From: Methylobacterium sp. Leaf118 | GTDB lineage: Bacteria; Pseudomonadota; Alphaproteobacteria; Rhizobiales; Beijerinckiaceae | Direction: 5' to 3' | Length of the DNA: 64,000 nucleotides | NCBI RefSeq assembly: GCF_920984675.1 | Contig: NZ_CAKLBV010000017.1 | Span: 1 to 64,000 of the forward strand | In this document: positions 18,632-26,615 of the stretch, piece after piece | Position numbering within the stretch: the first letter of the stretch is position 1 | Layout of the letters: each line of letters begins with the position of its first letter | Made by a program: the position numbers and the translations under genes | Notes under the pieces: generated by a model | Told to the model about the DNA's origin: nothing | Seen by the model: the letters and a program-made list of their open reading frames with translations, nothing else | Database searches by the model: none

Positions 18632-19996
18632 ATGATCCTGCGCGAGAGACTTCTGGCGGCGGGCGGGCTCGACGGCCTGTTCCTGTCCGACCACCGCGAG
18701 CGAAGAGACCTCGCGGGGATCGTCCACGGCCCGCGCGACGCCGCGGCGAGCGAGAGGCTCTCCGGCAAGCGCGTGCTGCTCGCGGTCGGCGGGCAGATGG
18801 CGGCGGCCCGGGCCATGCTGGCCCTCGACGGTCTCATCTCGCGGCTCGCCCTGGTGCCCCCCGGCCTCGCCCCGGAGCACATCGCGCGGATCGCCGCCGA
18901 TTCCGAGGCCGAGATCGTCGTGTTCGATGCCGAGGGGTTGCCCGACGACGCCCTGCCGGGCCTGCCCCGTATCGACGCCGAGGCCGCCAGCGCGGCCGGG
19001 GCGGAGACCGGGCGGGAGACCGAATGGGCGCTCGCCACCTCGGGCACCACCGGCGCCCCGAAGCTCGTCGCCCACACCCTCGAAGGCTTGGCCGGCGGCA
19101 TCAACACGGCCGCCGCGCCGGAGCCCGGCACGGTCTGGTCGACCTTCTACGACATTCGCCGCTACGGCGGCCTTCAGGTCTTCCTGCGGGCGATGCTGGC
19201 CCCGACCTCGCTGGTGCTCTCCGACAGGCACGAGCCGGTGCGCGACTATCTCGTCCGGGCCGGCGGCGCGGGCGTCACCCACATCCTCGGCACGCCCTCG
19301 CACTGGCGCCTCGCCCTGATGAGCGCGGCGCTCGACCGGCTCTCGCCCCGCTACGTGCGGCTGTCCGGCGAGATCGCCGACCAGACCGTGCTCGACCTCC
19401 TGCGGGCGGCCTTCCCGCAGGCCCGCATGGCCCATGCCTACGCCTCGACCGAGGGCGGCGTCGGCTTCACCGTCGAGGACGGGCGCGAGGGCTTCCCGGC
19501 CGCGCTGATCGGCACCCGCGCCGGGATCGAGATCGCGGTCCGCGACGACGCCCTCTACGTGCGCTCGCGGCGGACCGGACGGCGCTATCTCGGGGGGACG
19601 ACGGAGCCTCTGATGGCCGAGGACGGGTTCGTCGATACCGGCGACCTCGTCGAGCGGCGGGGCGAGCGCTACCACTTCCTCGGCCGACGCAGCGGCGTCA
19701 TCAATGTCGGCGGCGCCAAGGTGCAGCCCGAAGAGGTCGAGGCCGTCGTCAACCTGCATCCGGGCGTGTCGATGTCCCGGGTGCGGGCCCGGCCGAACCC
19801 CATCCTCGGCGCCGTCGTCGAGGCCGAGGTGGTGCTGCGGGCCGGCACCGACGCCGCCGACCCGGCCGCGCTGAAGAAGGCGATCATCGCCCATTGCCGC
19901 CCGCGTCTCAGCCAGCACAAGGTGCCGGCGAGCGTGCGCTTCGTCGACAACCTGCCGCTCACCTCGGGCGGCAAGCTGGTGCGGAGGGTGCCGTGA
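18632..19996 (+). CDS. ANL-superfamily adenylating ligase
   Basis: A 454-residue AMP-forming ligase, shorter than typical acyl-CoA synthetases (about 500-550) because the N-terminal subdomain is reduced. The P-loop ALATSGTTGAPKLVAHT, YASTEGGVGF, the DTGDLVERRGERYHFLGR motif and the hinge/C-domain NVGGAKVQPEEVE are present, with the catalytic Lys in LTSGGKLVRR at the C terminus. It directly follows a carrier protein gene (5 bp) and overlaps the SDR gene, so acyl loading onto that carrier is likely. The acid is unknown. Confidence 0.85.
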   Translation: MILRERLLAAGGLDGLFLSDHRERRDLAGIVHGPRDAAASERLSGKRVLLAVGGQMAAARAMLALDGLISRLALVPPGLAPEHIARIAADSEAEIVVFDAEGLPDDALPGLPRIDAEAASAAGAETGRETEWALATSGTTGAPKLVAHTLEGLAGGINTAAAPEPGTVWSTFYDIRRYGGLQVFLRAMLAPTSLVLSDRHEPVRDYLVRAGGAGVTHILGTPSHWRLALMSAALDRLSPRYVRLSGEIADQTVLDLLRAAFPQARMAHAYASTEGGVGFTVEDGREGFPAALIGTRAGIEIAVRDDALYVRSRRTGRRYLGGTTEPLMAEDGFVDTGDLVERRGERYHFLGRRSGVINVGGAKVQPEEVEAVVNLHPGVSMSRVRARPNPILGAVVEAEVVLRAGTDAADPAALKKAIIAHCRPRLSQHKVPASVRFVDNLPLTSGGKLVRRVP

Positions 19997-20736
19997 CCGA
20001 TCTCAGGGAAGGCCGTCTCGTCGTCGTGACGGGCGCGAGCCGGGGCCTCGGCCTCGCCATGGCCTCGACGCTCGCCGCAGAAGGGTTTCGCGTGGTCGCC
20101 CTGGCGCGGCGCCCGAGCGAGGCGCTGGAGGCGGCCTGCGAGACCGCCCCGTTCGGCGCGATCCAGTTCCTGGCCGCCGATCTCGGGCAGCTCGAGGCGC
20201 TCCAGCCCCTCGTCCAGCGGATCAAGGCGGAGCACGGGCCGATCTACGGCCTCGTCAACAACGCCGCGCTCGGCACGCCGGGTCTGCTCGCCACCATGTC
20301 GGCGGCCAAGATCGGCGAACTCGTCCACCTCAACACCATCGCCCCGATGGTGCTGACCAAGTACGTGGCCCGCGGCATGATGACGGCGGGCGCCGGGCGC
20401 ATCGTCAATGTCAGCTCGATCATCGCCTTCACGGGCTATAACGCGCTGTCGGTCTATGCCGCTACCAAGGCCTCGATGATCGGCTTCACCCGCTCCTTCG
20501 CCCGCGAGGTCGGACGCCTCGGGGTGACGGTGAACGCCGTGGCCCCGGGCTTCATCGAGACGGCCCTCACGGAAGGGATGGACGAGGCCGAGCGGAGCCG
20601 CGTCGCCAACCGCAGTGCGCTCAAGCGCCTGGCCGAACCGCAGGACGTGGCGGACGCCGTCGCCTACCTGATGTCCGACAAGGCCCGCAACATCACCGGC
20701 ACGGTCCTGACGATCGACGCCGGCAGCACGGCCTGA
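19993..20736 (+). CDS. Short-chain dehydrogenase/reductase (FabG-like)
   Basis: A 247-residue classical SDR. The NAD(P)-binding TGASRGLGLAM, the NNAALG motif, the active-site Ser in IVNVSSIIAF, and YAATKAS with catalytic Tyr/Lys are all present, as is the C-terminal NITGTVLTIDAGSTA. The GTG start at 19993 overlaps the ANL ligase stop (GTGA), so the two are translationally coupled. FabG-like relatives reduce 3-ketoacyl-carrier thioesters, which fits a pathway built on carrier proteins. The substrate is not known. Confidence 0.88.
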   Translation: MTDLREGRLVVVTGASRGLGLAMASTLAAEGFRVVALARRPSEALEAACETAPFGAIQFLAADLGQLEALQPLVQRIKAEHGPIYGLVNNAALGTPGLLATMSAAKIGELVHLNTIAPMVLTKYVARGMMTAGAGRIVNVSSIIAFTGYNALSVYAATKASMIGFTRSFAREVGRLGVTVNAVAPGFIETALTEGMDEAERSRVANRSALKRLAEPQDVADAVAYLMSDKARNITGTVLTIDAGSTA

Positions 20737-20929
20737 CTCTGTTCCGACCCGCCGTCTCCCCCCGCGCGGCGCATCGCAGGATGCGTCTCGGGGCGGGATG
20801 ACCGGGAATGGCCCGGCCTGCCTTCACCGAACCCTCATCCTTCCCGACCAACCTGACTCCCGATCCGAACGGATGCGGTTGCGCCTCCGCCCCGGGCCCC
20901 AGTCCAGCGAGGCTCCGAGAGTGTCGCCG

Positions 20930-21898
20930 ATGTACGCCCTGCACGATGCCGCCGAAGCGCCGGCGGCGATGCCCGCGGCCCCCAACCCCGCCGTCCCCAA
21001 CCCCGCCGCCCCCAAGCCCGAGCGCGCGAAGGTTCGCTGCCGCACCATCGAGGAGCACGACCTCGATGCCGTGATCGGCCTGCTGCGGACCGGGTTCTCG
21101 GACCGCTCGGAGGCCTATTGGCGCACGGGTTTCGCCCGCCACCGGGCGCAAAGCCTGCCGGATGGCGTGCCGCGCTACGGCTACCTGCTCGAGCGGGACG
21201 GCGAGGCGGTGGGCGTGCTGCTGGCCCTCTACCGGGCCGTCGAGGCGGAAGGCGGCACCCATTGGCGCTGCAATCTGTCGAGCTGGTACGTGAAGCCGGA
21301 ATTCCGCTCCCTCGGCACGCTGCTCGACGGCTTCGCCATGCGCGACAAGGCGGTGACCTACGTCAACGTCTCGCCCGCGCCCCAGACCTGGGCGATGCAC
21401 AAGGCGCGCGGCTTCAAATCGATCTGCGCCGGCCAGATGCTGTCCCTGCCCCTGCTCGGGCGCCACCGCGGCCGGGTCCGGGCCGCCTCGCCCGAGACCC
21501 TGGAGCTCCTTCCCGAGGCGGAGGCCCGCCTCGTCGCCGACCACGTCTCCTATGGTTGCCTCGGCCTCGTCTGGTCGGACGGGGCGGAGGCCGGGGCGCT
21601 GCTGTTCCAGCGCCGCGCCCTCAAGCTTCTGCCGGGGCGTCTCGCCCGGCTGCGCCTGCCGGGCCTCCAGCTTGTCTACCGCTCGCCGACTCTCGACCTG
21701 ACCGCCTGCCTCGGGGCGGTCGGCCGTTATCTCCTCCTGCGCCACGCCATGCCGTGGTTCGTCCTCGACGCCCTCGCCCGCCCGCCCGGAATCGCCGGCC
21801 GCTACTTCCCGGGCCGCGCCCCGAAATTCGCCCGCGGCCCCAACCCGCCCGCGGCGGGCGATCTGGCCTATACCGAGATCGTCCTGTTCGGGGCCTGA
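20930..21898 (+). CDS. GNAT-like acyltransferase domain protein
   Basis: A 322-residue protein whose N-terminal part looks like a GNAT N-acyltransferase: VRCRTIEEHDLDAVIGLLRT (beta1/alpha1), YGYLLERDGEAVGVLLALYR, SSWYVKPEFRSLGTLLDGFA and WAMHKARGFKSICAGQM. The C-terminal third has a hydrophobic stretch and no known motif. GTG at 20921 or ATG at 20798 are alternative starts; a Pro/Ala-rich segment of NPAVPN repeats lies near the N terminus. It is 193 bp after the SDR on the same strand and could transfer a carrier-bound acyl or aminoacyl group to a sugar, which is a guess from context. Confidence 0.65.
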   Translation: MYALHDAAEAPAAMPAAPNPAVPNPAAPKPERAKVRCRTIEEHDLDAVIGLLRTGFSDRSEAYWRTGFARHRAQSLPDGVPRYGYLLERDGEAVGVLLALYRAVEAEGGTHWRCNLSSWYVKPEFRSLGTLLDGFAMRDKAVTYVNVSPAPQTWAMHKARGFKSICAGQMLSLPLLGRHRGRVRAASPETLELLPEAEARLVADHVSYGCLGLVWSDGAEAGALLFQRRALKLLPGRLARLRLPGLQLVYRSPTLDLTACLGAVGRYLLLRHAMPWFVLDALARPPGIAGRYFPGRAPKFARGPNPPAAGDLAYTEIVLFGA

Positions 21899-21926
21899 TC
21901 CCCAGCGCCGGCCGGAGGCCCTGCCC

Positions 21927-22604
21927 ATGCCGCCGACCGATCGCCGCCGCTTCGGCCTCGTCCTCCTGGCGGCGGGCCTCGCCGGACGGGCTCGGGCGGA
22001 GGCTCCCCGTCCGATCGTCGCCTGGGGCGACAGCCTGACCTTCGGCACCGGCGCGCGCACGGAGGCCGGGCGCTATCCCGCCGCCCTCGGCCGGGCCTTC
22101 GCCCCGCCCCGGCCGGTCCGCAATGCCGGCGTGGGCGGCGAGTCGAGCACGCAGATCGCGGCGCGGATGCTCGCCGACGCCGCGTCCCGCGACGCGGTCG
22201 CCGTGATCTGGGCCGGACGCAACAATTACGACGATGCCGCGCGGGTCCAGGCGGATATCCGGGCCATGGTGGCCTCTTTGCGCAGCGGATGCGCCCTCGT
22301 CCTGTCGATCCTCAACGCCGACGTGCCGGAGGAATACCGGGGCGCGCCCGGCCACCGGGCGATCCTGGCACTCAACGCGGCCTTGCTGGCCGAGCATGGC
22401 AGGCGCTTCCTCGACATCCGCGGCCATCTCGTGGCCCGGGGCCTCGCGGCGGCCGGGCTCACGCCCTCACTGCTCGACCGGGCCGACATCGCCCGCGACG
22501 TGCCGCCCCGCGCCCTGCGGGCGGACCACATCCATCTCAACCAGGCGGGCCAGGCCGCCGTCGCCGCGGCGGTGCACGGAGCGCTCCTCGCCCGCTCCTG
22601 GTGA
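21927..22604 (+). CDS. Tat-exported SGNH/GDSL hydrolase
   Basis: A 225-residue SGNH-family esterase. Block I is AWGDSLTFGTGARTEAGRYP with the nucleophile Ser in GDS, the block II Gly is in NAGVGGESSTQIAARM, block III is WAGRNNYDD, and the block V Asp/His is DHIHLNQAG. The N-terminal TDRRRFGLVLLAAGLAGRARA looks like a twin-arginine signal, so it would work in the periplasm, perhaps removing acyl groups from polysaccharide. It follows the GNAT-like gene by 28 bp and converges on the acyltransferase genes of the polysaccharide locus. Confidence 0.85.
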   Translation: MPPTDRRRFGLVLLAAGLAGRARAEAPRPIVAWGDSLTFGTGARTEAGRYPAALGRAFAPPRPVRNAGVGGESSTQIAARMLADAASRDAVAVIWAGRNNYDDAARVQADIRAMVASLRSGCALVLSILNADVPEEYRGAPGHRAILALNAALLAEHGRRFLDIRGHLVARGLAAAGLTPSLLDRADIARDVPPRALRADHIHLNQAGQAAVAAAVHGALLARSW

Positions 22605-22650
22605 CGGCCCGCGCCGTCCGCCCGCGCGACGGAGCGGGCGATCGCGGGGC

Positions 22651-23787
22651 TCACTCCGCCGGGGCCTGGACGGCCATCGGTCGCCCGGCGGCATGGCCCG
22701 CCGGCGCGTCGGCGCCCGGCGCGTCGAGCCGGCGCCGCATCCGCCCGAACGGGCGTTCGACGAAGCGGTGCATCAGCGCGGCGTAGGCGAGGGTCAGAGC
22801 GAGGCCGAGCCCCCCTTGAACGAGGTGGGAGGCGGTGAAGCCGGCCACGACCTCGATCATCGCCGCGTGGACGAGGTAGATCGTGTAGGAATAAAGGCCG
22901 ATCCGGGTCAGCGGCGGCGTCGAGAGCAGGCGGGCCGCCCACCCGACGGGTCCCTCCGCCGGAGGCTGGAGCAGCGCGGCGAACAGCACGAACAGGGCGC
23001 CGCCCTGGACGGTGTAGCGCAGGGTCTGCCGGAAGGTCTCGTCGCGGATCAGCACCGTGGCCGCCAGCACCGCGAGGGCCGCCGCCGCCTGGCCCGAGCC
23101 GGGGCGGTAGGCGGCCGTCCCGTCGAGCAGCGGGTTGCGCCACAGGGCGAGGCCGCATCCGAACAGGATCGAATCGGCGCGGGTATGGGTCCAGATGTAG
23201 ATGTCGGAGGCATCCGGCAGGGTCATCACCGCGGCGACCCGGAACGCCAGCACGGCGAGGCAGGCCGCGAGGCAGAGCGCGGCCAGCCGGGCCGCCGTGA
23301 CGCGGCCGAGGGCGAACAGGAAGGCGAGGGGGAAGAGCAGATAGAAATGCTCCTCCACGGCGAGCGACCAGAGCGGCAGGGGCAGGCCGAGGGTGATGTC
23401 GCCGCCGAGGACGCCGACATAATTCGCCGCGAAGGCGGCCTGCATCAGCACCACGGCGGCATCGTAGGGCCCCTTGAGGAGGCCCAGTGCATAGAGCAGC
23501 CCGGCAAACAGAAGGGTCAGGTAGAGCGGCGGGAAGATGCGGAAGACGCGCCGCAGGTAGAAGTGCCGGAGGCTGATGCCGCCGGTGTTGAGCGCCTCGA
23601 CCCGCAGCAGCGTGGTGATGAGGTAGCCGCTCAGGAAGAAGAAGATCGTGACGCCGAGCCCGCCCGGCACGACGTGGCCGAGGCCCGCATGGGACAGGAA
23701 CACGAGGCCGACCGCCAGCGCCCGGAGGCCGTCGAGCTGCGGCAGGTGCGGCATGGCCGCCTTGGGGGGAAGGGAGGCGGGGCTCAT
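22651..23787 (-). CDS. Acyltransferase 3 (OafA/YrhL family)
   Basis: A 378-residue multi-spanning membrane acyltransferase that would O-acylate (often acetylate) a surface polysaccharide. Family marks: HLPQLDGLRALAVGLVFLSH at the N terminus, GVTIFFFLSGYLITTLL, LRRVFRIFPPLYL and WSLAVEEHFYLLFPL. About ten membrane helices. The ATG overlaps the upstream acyltransferase stop (ATGA), so both are translated together. The last gene of the minus-strand polysaccharide run. Confidence 0.9.
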   Translation of the reverse strand: MSPASLPPKAAMPHLPQLDGLRALAVGLVFLSHAGLGHVVPGGLGVTIFFFLSGYLITTLLRVEALNTGGISLRHFYLRRVFRIFPPLYLTLLFAGLLYALGLLKGPYDAAVVLMQAAFAANYVGVLGGDITLGLPLPLWSLAVEEHFYLLFPLAFLFALGRVTAARLAALCLAACLAVLAFRVAAVMTLPDASDIYIWTHTRADSILFGCGLALWRNPLLDGTAAYRPGSGQAAAALAVLAATVLIRDETFRQTLRYTVQGGALFVLFAALLQPPAEGPVGWAARLLSTPPLTRIGLYSYTIYLVHAAMIEVVAGFTASHLVQGGLGLALTLAYAALMHRFVERPFGRMRRRLDAPGADAPAGHAAGRPMAVQAPAE

Positions 23788-25004
23788 GCCGGCGTCCTGC
23801 TGGTCGAGGGGGCCGCCGCGGGTCCGAGGAGGCCGAGGCGGGGCCGGAGATGGCGGTCGATCCGGCGGCGCAGCGCCGCGCGCAAGCCCGGCTCGATCCA
23901 GCCCGAGACCGCGAGCGCCGCCGCCACCGAGGCTGCGATGCCCAAAGTGAGGCCCATGGCGGGATCGGTGCCGAGGGCCAGGGCCGCCCGCATGGCCAGG
24001 ACGCCGACGAAGGTGTGGAGCAGGTAGAGCGGGTAGGTCGACAGGCCGAGCGCGCGCAGCGCCGGGGCGCCCCGGCCGAGCCCGCGCAGCAGCGCCGCGT
24101 TGAAGCGCACCGAGAGCAGGAACAGGCCGAGGAAGCCGAGATAGATCGCCACCGGCACGAGGAGCGGGGTCAGGGCGGTCGGATCGAGGCCCAGGCTGTT
24201 CCGGGTGAAGCGCGCGTCGTAGCCGATCTGGCACAGGGAGCCGGCGAGGCACAGGCCGGCCACGAGAAGGCGACGGCCGGTCCAGCCGCCGCCGGCCGCG
24301 GCCCAGAACACGACCCCGAGGGCGAATTCGCAGCCATGGGTGACGAGGAGGAGCTTGGCGATCCGGGTGCTGATCAGCACGTCGAGGCCGGGCAGGAGCG
24401 GGCTCGCGGCGAGGCACCAGGCGAGCGCGCTGGCGAGGCCGAGGGCGGCCACCGCGGGCTCGAGCCGGTCGGCCCGGCCGATCGCCAGCAGGGCGAAGAC
24501 GAAGGCGTAGAAGCTGATCTCGATCCCGAGCGTCCAGTACACGCCGTCGATCCAGCGGGGCGCCGGGAACAGCACCAGGGTGCGCAGGTAGCGCCCGAGC
24601 AGCTCGGTGGCGCCCTCCGGAGCGAAGCCGAGGGCCAGGACGAAGGACAGGCTCGCGCAGAACCACGCGCAGGGCATCAGGCGCAGGAACCGATTCTCCA
24701 GGAACCGGCCCGGGGCGGCGCTCGCCGCCGTGTAGGCGATGACGAATCCCGAGATGACGAAGAAGATCGGCACGCCGATCCAGCCCGCGGCGCTGAGGGG
24801 CAGGAGGCCCGGATAGGCGACCGGCGTGGCCAGCAGCGCCGCCGCCTCGCTCGAGGGCACCAGCCAGGAGGTGCAGGCGAGATGGTAGAGCATCACGAGG
24901 CCGGCGGCCGCGAAGCGCAGGGCGTCGAGCCCGGCGACTTGACCAAGACCTTGACCAAGGCTCTGTCCGGCGCCGTGTCCGCCGGCCTGGGGGGGAGACT
25001 TCAC
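23784..25004 (-). CDS. Acyltransferase 3 family protein (second copy)
   Basis: A 406-residue membrane acyltransferase related to the next gene but divergent. It carries VAGLDALRFAAAGLVMLYHL, GVPIFFVISGFVIAYTA, NRFLRLMPCAWF and GVYWTLGIEISFYAFVF, the typical family blocks. A short N-terminal GQSLGQGLGQ stretch precedes the first helix. A GTG start at 25004 overlapping the ligase stop (GTGA) is preferred; an ATG further upstream (25085) would lie inside the ligase gene. Two acyltransferases suggest two different substitutions on the glycan. Confidence 0.87.
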   Translation of the reverse strand: MKSPPQAGGHGAGQSLGQGLGQVAGLDALRFAAAGLVMLYHLACTSWLVPSSEAAALLATPVAYPGLLPLSAAGWIGVPIFFVISGFVIAYTAASAAPGRFLENRFLRLMPCAWFCASLSFVLALGFAPEGATELLGRYLRTLVLFPAPRWIDGVYWTLGIEISFYAFVFALLAIGRADRLEPAVAALGLASALAWCLAASPLLPGLDVLISTRIAKLLLVTHGCEFALGVVFWAAAGGGWTGRRLLVAGLCLAGSLCQIGYDARFTRNSLGLDPTALTPLLVPVAIYLGFLGLFLLSVRFNAALLRGLGRGAPALRALGLSTYPLYLLHTFVGVLAMRAALALGTDPAMGLTLGIAASVAAALAVSGWIEPGLRAALRRRIDRHLRPRLGLLGPAAAPSTSRTPA

Positions 25005-26362
25005 CGGACGACTCCGCGGGGCTGGGGGACGCGCCCCGTCCAGGCCGCCGTGGCGAGCGGGTCGGCGACCCGGTAGCTGCGGCACAGCACGAACAGGCAG
25101 TAGAACTGGAAGATCGCCGACATCCGGTTATGCGCCAGGAAGAGGAAGCCGGTGGCGCTGTTCAAGATGAACACGAGCAGGATCGCCGAGAGCAGGTAGG
25201 CGCAGCGGCGCTCCAGGCTCGGATGGGCGAAGATGCCCGCCGAGACGAACAGCAGGATGAGGTAGAAGACACCGCCGACGATCCCGAGCCCGACCAGGAT
25301 GTCGAGGAAGGAATTGTGGAAATCGGGCGTGAAGAAGTACAGTTCGCGCTCCCACACCGTCCAGGCCATGGAGAACGGGTCGGTGTTGAAGAAGCTGAGA
25401 TAGCCGTAGCCGAACAGCGGCCGCTCCTTGATGGCGTCCATGGCATAGGGCCAGAAGGTGCTCCGCCCGGTGAAGTCGGCGCTGCGTCCGAGCGCCGTGG
25501 CGATCTCGCCGACGCCGATGAAGGGCAGGCTGAGCGCCACCAGGATCGACAGGACGCTGGCCGTGCCGAAGATGACGAGGCCGAGACGCGGCATCAGGCG
25601 CGCCGCCGTCAGCGCCAGGGCGGCCACCAGCGTGCCGCTCACCGAGGCCATGGAGTTGGCCAGGATCAGGCCGAGCGTCAGGATGCCCAGCGCCGGCCAG
25701 CGCAGGATGCGGGGGCTGTTGCCGGGCAGGAACAGCAGGACCAGGATGGCGATGGAGGCCGACATGCCGTGGACGGTCTTGTTGGCGTAGGCGCCGAACA
25801 GCTCTCCGGTCATCAGCAGGCCCGGCCGGTTGATGTCGGTGCGCACGGTGTCGGGTGTGACGACGACCAGCGCCAGCGAGATCCCCACCAGCACCACGTT
25901 GGTCCAGGCGAAGATGCGCAGGAACCGCGCCGGGTGGACGATCGAGGCCAGGGCCGCGGCGATCACGATGTTCAGGACGAGCATGCCCGCCGGCACCAGC
26001 GAGGCCCAGGGATTGGCCGACCACGCCGCGGACAGCAGGATGTAGCCGGCCAGCGGCGTCACCCCGAGCAGGCACAGATCGAGCCCGTTGCGCAGGAAGT
26101 CGCGCAAAACCACCCATCCGGACACGGCATAGAGCAGCAGCCAGAGTCCGACATAGAGGACGTTGCCCCGGTTCGACGGGACATGGGACTTGGCGTTGCC
26201 CAACTCGTCGCTGCCGCCCGCGAAGGTCGCGTAGAAGGCGTTCACGCACATCAGCACGGCGAAGACGACGAACAGCACCCGCCACGGGATACGGCCCGTG
26301 GGCGCGCCCACGGTCGATGCGGCCGGCACGCTGGCGGGGAGTGGGAAGGTCGCCTCGCTCAT
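25001..26362 (-). CDS. O-antigen ligase/polymerase family protein (Wzy/WaaL-like)
   Basis: A 453-residue inner-membrane protein with about eleven helices and the Wzy_C signature: the large periplasmic loop with FNTDPFSMAWTVWERELYFF and HNSFLDILVGLGIVGGVFYL. Such proteins polymerise repeat units or ligate glycan to lipid; with a Wzz-type and a flippase gene nearby a polymerase role is likely. The start at 26362 (MSEATFPLP) is chosen over 26434 because it directly precedes the first helix. Overlaps the downstream acyltransferase by four bases. Confidence 0.85.
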   Translation of the reverse strand: MSEATFPLPASVPAASTVGAPTGRIPWRVLFVVFAVLMCVNAFYATFAGGSDELGNAKSHVPSNRGNVLYVGLWLLLYAVSGWVVLRDFLRNGLDLCLLGVTPLAGYILLSAAWSANPWASLVPAGMLVLNIVIAAALASIVHPARFLRIFAWTNVVLVGISLALVVVTPDTVRTDINRPGLLMTGELFGAYANKTVHGMSASIAILVLLFLPGNSPRILRWPALGILTLGLILANSMASVSGTLVAALALTAARLMPRLGLVIFGTASVLSILVALSLPFIGVGEIATALGRSADFTGRSTFWPYAMDAIKERPLFGYGYLSFFNTDPFSMAWTVWERELYFFTPDFHNSFLDILVGLGIVGGVFYLILLFVSAGIFAHPSLERRCAYLLSAILLVFILNSATGFLFLAHNRMSAIFQFYCLFVLCRSYRVADPLATAAWTGRVPQPRGVVR

Positions 26363-26470
26363 GGCGGAACGCTCGGCAGCAAGCTCGGGACGGGATGTTC
26401 GGATCGGTCGTGTCGAGAGCCGTGCCCCCATCACGCTGAGACGGGAGCGCGGCTCTCGGTCGTTGCTTGA

Positions 26471-26518
26471 GAGCGCTCTCCTGGGCCGAACCGACGTCCG
26501 GTTCGGCGGAGAGCGCTC
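26471..26518. terminator. Long two-part hairpin between wzz-like and ligase genes
   Basis: Outer arms GAGCGCTCTCC (26471-26481) and GGAGAGCGCTC (26508-26518) enclose inner arms GCCGAACC (26485-26492) and GGTTCGGC (26500-26507), giving 19 bp of pairing with a seven-base loop. It lies 98 bases after the wzz-like stop and 109 bases before the ligase start on the minus strand. It may end or attenuate transcription. Confidence 0.6.
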
Positions 26519-26615
26519 GTAAGCCTGTCACGAAATCCCTGCCGCCCCGTCGCCGCCCCGGTGGGGACGAGGGGCGGCCGCGCGCTTTCGCGCGGCATCG
26601 TGAATCGGACTTGTC

